Shown here piece after piece: positions 63,641 to 64,000 of a stretch of DNA of 64,000 nucleotides. Position 1 is the first letter of the stretch; every line of letters begins with the position of its first letter. The position numbers and the translations under genes are program-made. The notes below the pieces were generated by a model. It had not been told where the DNA came from and did no database searches. It saw only the letters and a list, made by a program, of their open reading frames with translations. Origin of the DNA: Corynebacterium silvaticum (GTDB taxonomy: Bacteria; Actinomycetota; Actinomycetes; Mycobacteriales; Mycobacteriaceae); NCBI RefSeq assembly GCF_004382825.2, contig NZ_SDQO02000002.1:1-64000 (forward strand), written 5' to 3'.

Positions 63641-64000
63641 GTAATCCCCAGATGCAGCAGCGCAACAATCTCACGGGTCGTGACAGCGATGCTCCTATCA
63701 TTGAGCTTCGCGACGTCAACGTGATCCACAAAACGCGCACTGGAAAGCTCTTCCGCCCCGAAACCCTTCACGCCAACAAGGACATCAACTTCCACGTTGA
63801 CCGTGGCCAGGTTGTTGGCATCGTTGGCGAGTCCGGCTGCGGTAAATCCACGCTAGCCCGCGTCATGGTCGGTCTGCAGAAGCCCACCAGCGGCGAGGTT
63901 TACTTCCGTGGGGAGAAAATGACGGGACGCGGTCACCAGCGTAAAGAGTTGGGCCGTGCCATCTCCGTTGTTTTCCAGGATCCAGCCACTGCGCTGAATC
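63637..64000 (+). CDS. siaI: Sialic-acid ABC transporter ATPase (SiaI-like), cut by window end
   Basis: The visible 121 codons start MSNPQMQQRNNLTGRDSDAP. They include a DppF-type ATPase N-terminus with IIELRDVNVIHKTRTGKLF, Walker A GESGCGKST and the Q-loop VVFQDPATALN. The gene continues beyond the window. It is the second ATPase of the importer and is coupled to the fusion gene. Confidence 0.88.
   Translation, partial: MSNPQMQQRNNLTGRDSDAPIIELRDVNVIHKTRTGKLFRPETLHANKDINFHVDRGQVVGIVGESGCGKSTLARVMVGLQKPTSGEVYFRGEKMTGRGHQRKELGRAISVVFQDPATALN

Overview
The window looks like chromosomal DNA of a Corynebacterium of the diphtheriae/ulcerans/pseudotuberculosis group. The evidence is the gene content: the rpsF-ssb-rplI-dnaB replication/ribosome block next to ponA and a DUF5318 gene, a MalR-like MarR regulator with a universal stress protein, an HrtBA/ChrSA-type haem-resistance locus, an HtaA-domain haemin-binding surface protein, DtxR-type operators, LAXTG wall proteins, and a SiaEFGI-type sialic-acid importer with a NagB-NagA-NanE-NanK-NanR cluster. 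The species assignment is inference; no rRNA or tRNA gene is visible.

Layout. 0.1-2.5 kb: a GntR/ABC transporter operon whose membrane subunit is split by an in-frame TGA. 2.7-6.2 kb: a NYN-domain protein, a PspA/IM30 protein and a thioredoxin. 6.4-9.0 kb: copper chaperone and copper P1B-ATPase. 9.2-9.9 kb: a small secreted, membrane-anchored protein broken by a 7-bp tandem duplication and a C6 tract. 10.2-17.3 kb: MFS permease, dnaB, GH15 hydrolase, a 650-bp gene-free stretch with a cluster of DnaA boxes, then rplI, ssb, rpsF. 17.6-26.4 kb: GT87 membrane glycosyltransferase with a small membrane partner, ponA, DUF5318, MarR regulator, USP, SDR, membrane protein, TrhO. 26.7-39.5 kb: DedA, HtaA-domain protein, Dps, Nei, Nnr, VanZ-like, YhgE/Pip, membrane protein, LeuS. 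39.8 kb: a 40-residue porin-like peptide. 40.7-53.4 kb: HrtA/HrtB, LAXTG surface protein, ChrS/ChrA, DtxR-box secreted protein, second VanZ-like protein, and a second LAXTG surface protein behind a Zur-like box. 53.9-64.0 kb: amino-sugar/sialic-acid catabolism and its divergent ABC importer, whose last ATPase gene runs off the window.

How the genes work together. The right half is an envelope and metal/haem-acquisition region: haem capture (HtaA-domain protein), haem detoxification (HrtBA under ChrSA), two wall proteins of the ABC-transporter-associated repeat type, and sialic acid uptake coupled to conversion to fructose-6-phosphate. The left half is replication, translation and cell-wall housekeeping.

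A recurring feature is damage: six single-base frameshifts lie at or beside short runs of one base (in a secreted protein, SDR, dps, two VanZ paralogues and chrS), plus a 7-bp duplication and a nonsense codon. Either this lineage is accumulating pseudogenes or the assembly carries homopolymer indel errors. In most cases the correct downstream frame can be read in the DNA, and the intact proteins are described here as reconstructions.
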